In this document: piece after piece, positions 63,296 through 64,000 of the stretch | Numbering within the stretch: the first letter of the stretch is position 1 | How the letters are laid out: the number at the start of each line of letters is the position of its first letter | Source of the DNA: JBGCEZ01 sp045106735 | GTDB taxonomy: Bacteria > Planctomycetota > Phycisphaerae > Phycisphaerales > SM1A02 | Reading direction: 5' to 3' | Assembly: GCA_045106735.1 (NCBI GenBank) | Contig: JBGCEZ010000023.1 | Location: 76,656 to 140,655, forward strand | Length of the DNA stretch: 64,000 nucleotides | Position numbers and translations under genes: made by a program | The notes under the pieces: model-generated | Told to the model about the DNA's origin: nothing | Databases searched by the model: none | What the model saw: only the letters and a program-made list of their open reading frames with translations

Positions 63296-63676
63296 ATGAC
63301 CGGTTTCGAACCCCTGCAGTTCCCCGCCCGCATCGGCTACATCAACCTGGCCAATCAGCAGTTCGATCTCAGCCGCGACCTCGACGGGTACGTCACCGAA
63401 GCCCAGCGGCTCGCCCGTCAACGCATGGCCAGCGGCGACTCGTACTGGGGCGACCCCGATCCGTACACCGTGTTGTTGCCCAAGTACTGGATGGACGCGG
63501 TGGCGATACCGGGCGTGGAACTGGAGCCGATCGACGGCGAAGCCGGAATGGACCGCGGGATGGAGGCCGACGGCGGATACTTCGCGGTTCGGTGCACGAG
63601 CGCCGAAGCGTACGCGGAACTCCACCGGGTCCTGGCCTGGCAGGTCGCACTGCTGCGGGACCGGTTCGCGGCGTGA
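63296..63676 (+). CDS. Hypothetical small cytoplasmic protein
   Basis: A 126-residue protein that I do not recognise. It looks globular and well composed: IGYINLANQQFDLSRDLDGY, SGDSYWGDPDPYTVLLPKYW, VAIPGVELEPIDGEAGMDRG, TSAEAYAELHRVLAWQVALL. Start at 63296 with CTGGAG about 6 bases upstream. The 284 bases before it hold no gene. Confidence 0.7.
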   Translation: MTGFEPLQFPARIGYINLANQQFDLSRDLDGYVTEAQRLARQRMASGDSYWGDPDPYTVLLPKYWMDAVAIPGVELEPIDGEAGMDRGMEADGGYFAVRCTSAEAYAELHRVLAWQVALLRDRFAA

Positions 63677-63713
63677 TGGGCGTTCGTGCGGCGGCGATGG
63701 ATGCGTGACGAGG

Positions 63714-63754
63714 AGCGACGAGCGACGAGCGAGTGGCGAGTGGCGAGTGGCGAG
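63714..63754. repeat. 7-bp intergenic tandem repeat
   Basis: Tandem AGCGACG then TGGCGAG units of seven bases, six copies with one short unit, in the gap before the amphi-Trp gene. The period is not a multiple of three. Confidence 0.85.
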
Positions 63755-63869
63755 GCGCGACAAGACGGCGCGGCGGCCCCTCGGTACGCTCAGGGGCTCG
63801 ATCGAATGGTGCGTTCGATCTCCAGTTCCGAAGAAACCCGCCCGCGATAAATCCGCCAGGAGTGTTCCC

Positions 63870-64000
63870 ATGCCCGACCGCCCCGCTCGCCCAGCCCGCG
63901 ACGTCGAGAAGAACTACCCGGTCGACGAGTTCATTGAAAAGCTTCGTCGCTTGGCGGACGCCCTCGAAACCAAGGAACGCTTCCGGATTCAGGTGGCCGG
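63870..64000 (+). CDS. Amphi-Trp domain protein, 3' end outside the window
   Basis: Forty-three codons are visible, beginning after AGGAG at 63858-63862: an Arg/Pro start, then EKNYPVDEFIEKLRRLADAL and ETKERFRIQVAG. This is the opening of the small amphi-Trp domain family of about 80-100 residues, whose role is unknown. The gene runs off the right edge, so completeness cannot be judged. Confidence 0.75.
   Translation, partial: MPDRPARPARDVEKNYPVDEFIEKLRRLADALETKERFRIQVA

Overview
The window looks like a chromosomal segment from a high-GC planctomycete, most likely Phycisphaerae/Phycisphaerales-like. The markers are a PEP-CTERM secreted protein, many secreted proteins ending in a Cys-terminated dockerin-like module, two TIGR02999-like ECF sigma factors each followed directly by a Ser/Thr kinase with a TPR tail, an ASPIC/UnbV lipoprotein, a BlaI/M56 pair and a DUF2130 protein. 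I found no tRNA, rRNA, insertion sequence, prophage or CRISPR array. Taxonomy is inferred from family content only.

Left part (1-24 kb, almost all on the minus strand). In transcription order an ECF-free block runs from a BlaI-type repressor with two operator palindromes and a very large M56 (BlaR1-like) membrane protease, through a 1207-residue TPR protein, an ExbB and an ExbD proton-channel pair and a 1607-residue protein (PD40 propeller, three membrane segments, a 700-residue Ala/Asp linker, CarboxypepD_reg-like domain), to a dCMP deaminase, a polysaccharide pyruvyl transferase and an F420-dehydrogenase-beta-like protein. Between 18.2 and 23.3 kb a translationally coupled set carries a family 2 glycosyltransferase, an O-antigen ligase, a PP2C/SpoIIE phosphatase with a membrane sensor, and an S4 RNA-binding protein. 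A gene-free stretch upstream of it is rich in hairpins and GGA motifs and may encode a small RNA. Thioredoxin follows.

Middle part (24-48 kb). A three-gene secreted cluster (collagen-like fibre, trypsin-fold peptidase, small dockerin protein) is followed by a trans-sulfuration enzyme divergent from a large M14 carboxypeptidase, a lipoprotein/TlpA-redoxin pair, the first ECF-kinase pair, DUF2130, a PEP-CTERM protein with a clear intrinsic terminator, and two repeat-protein genes (TPR lipoprotein, Sel1).

Right part (48-64 kb). Five large secreted proteins with the same Cys-terminated dockerin-like end (FG-GAP, unknown, DUF5060 glycosidase-like, two parallel beta-helix paralogues) surround the second ECF-kinase pair. 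A PH-domain membrane protein, a small unknown and the start of an amphi-Trp protein close the window.

The recurring theme is envelope biology: surface polysaccharide, cell-surface cargo proteins, an ion-driven envelope motor, and phospho-signalling. A second theme is simple-sequence expansion: short tandem repeats occur in many genes with periods divisible by three, and in intergenic DNA also with periods of 4, 7, 13 and 14.
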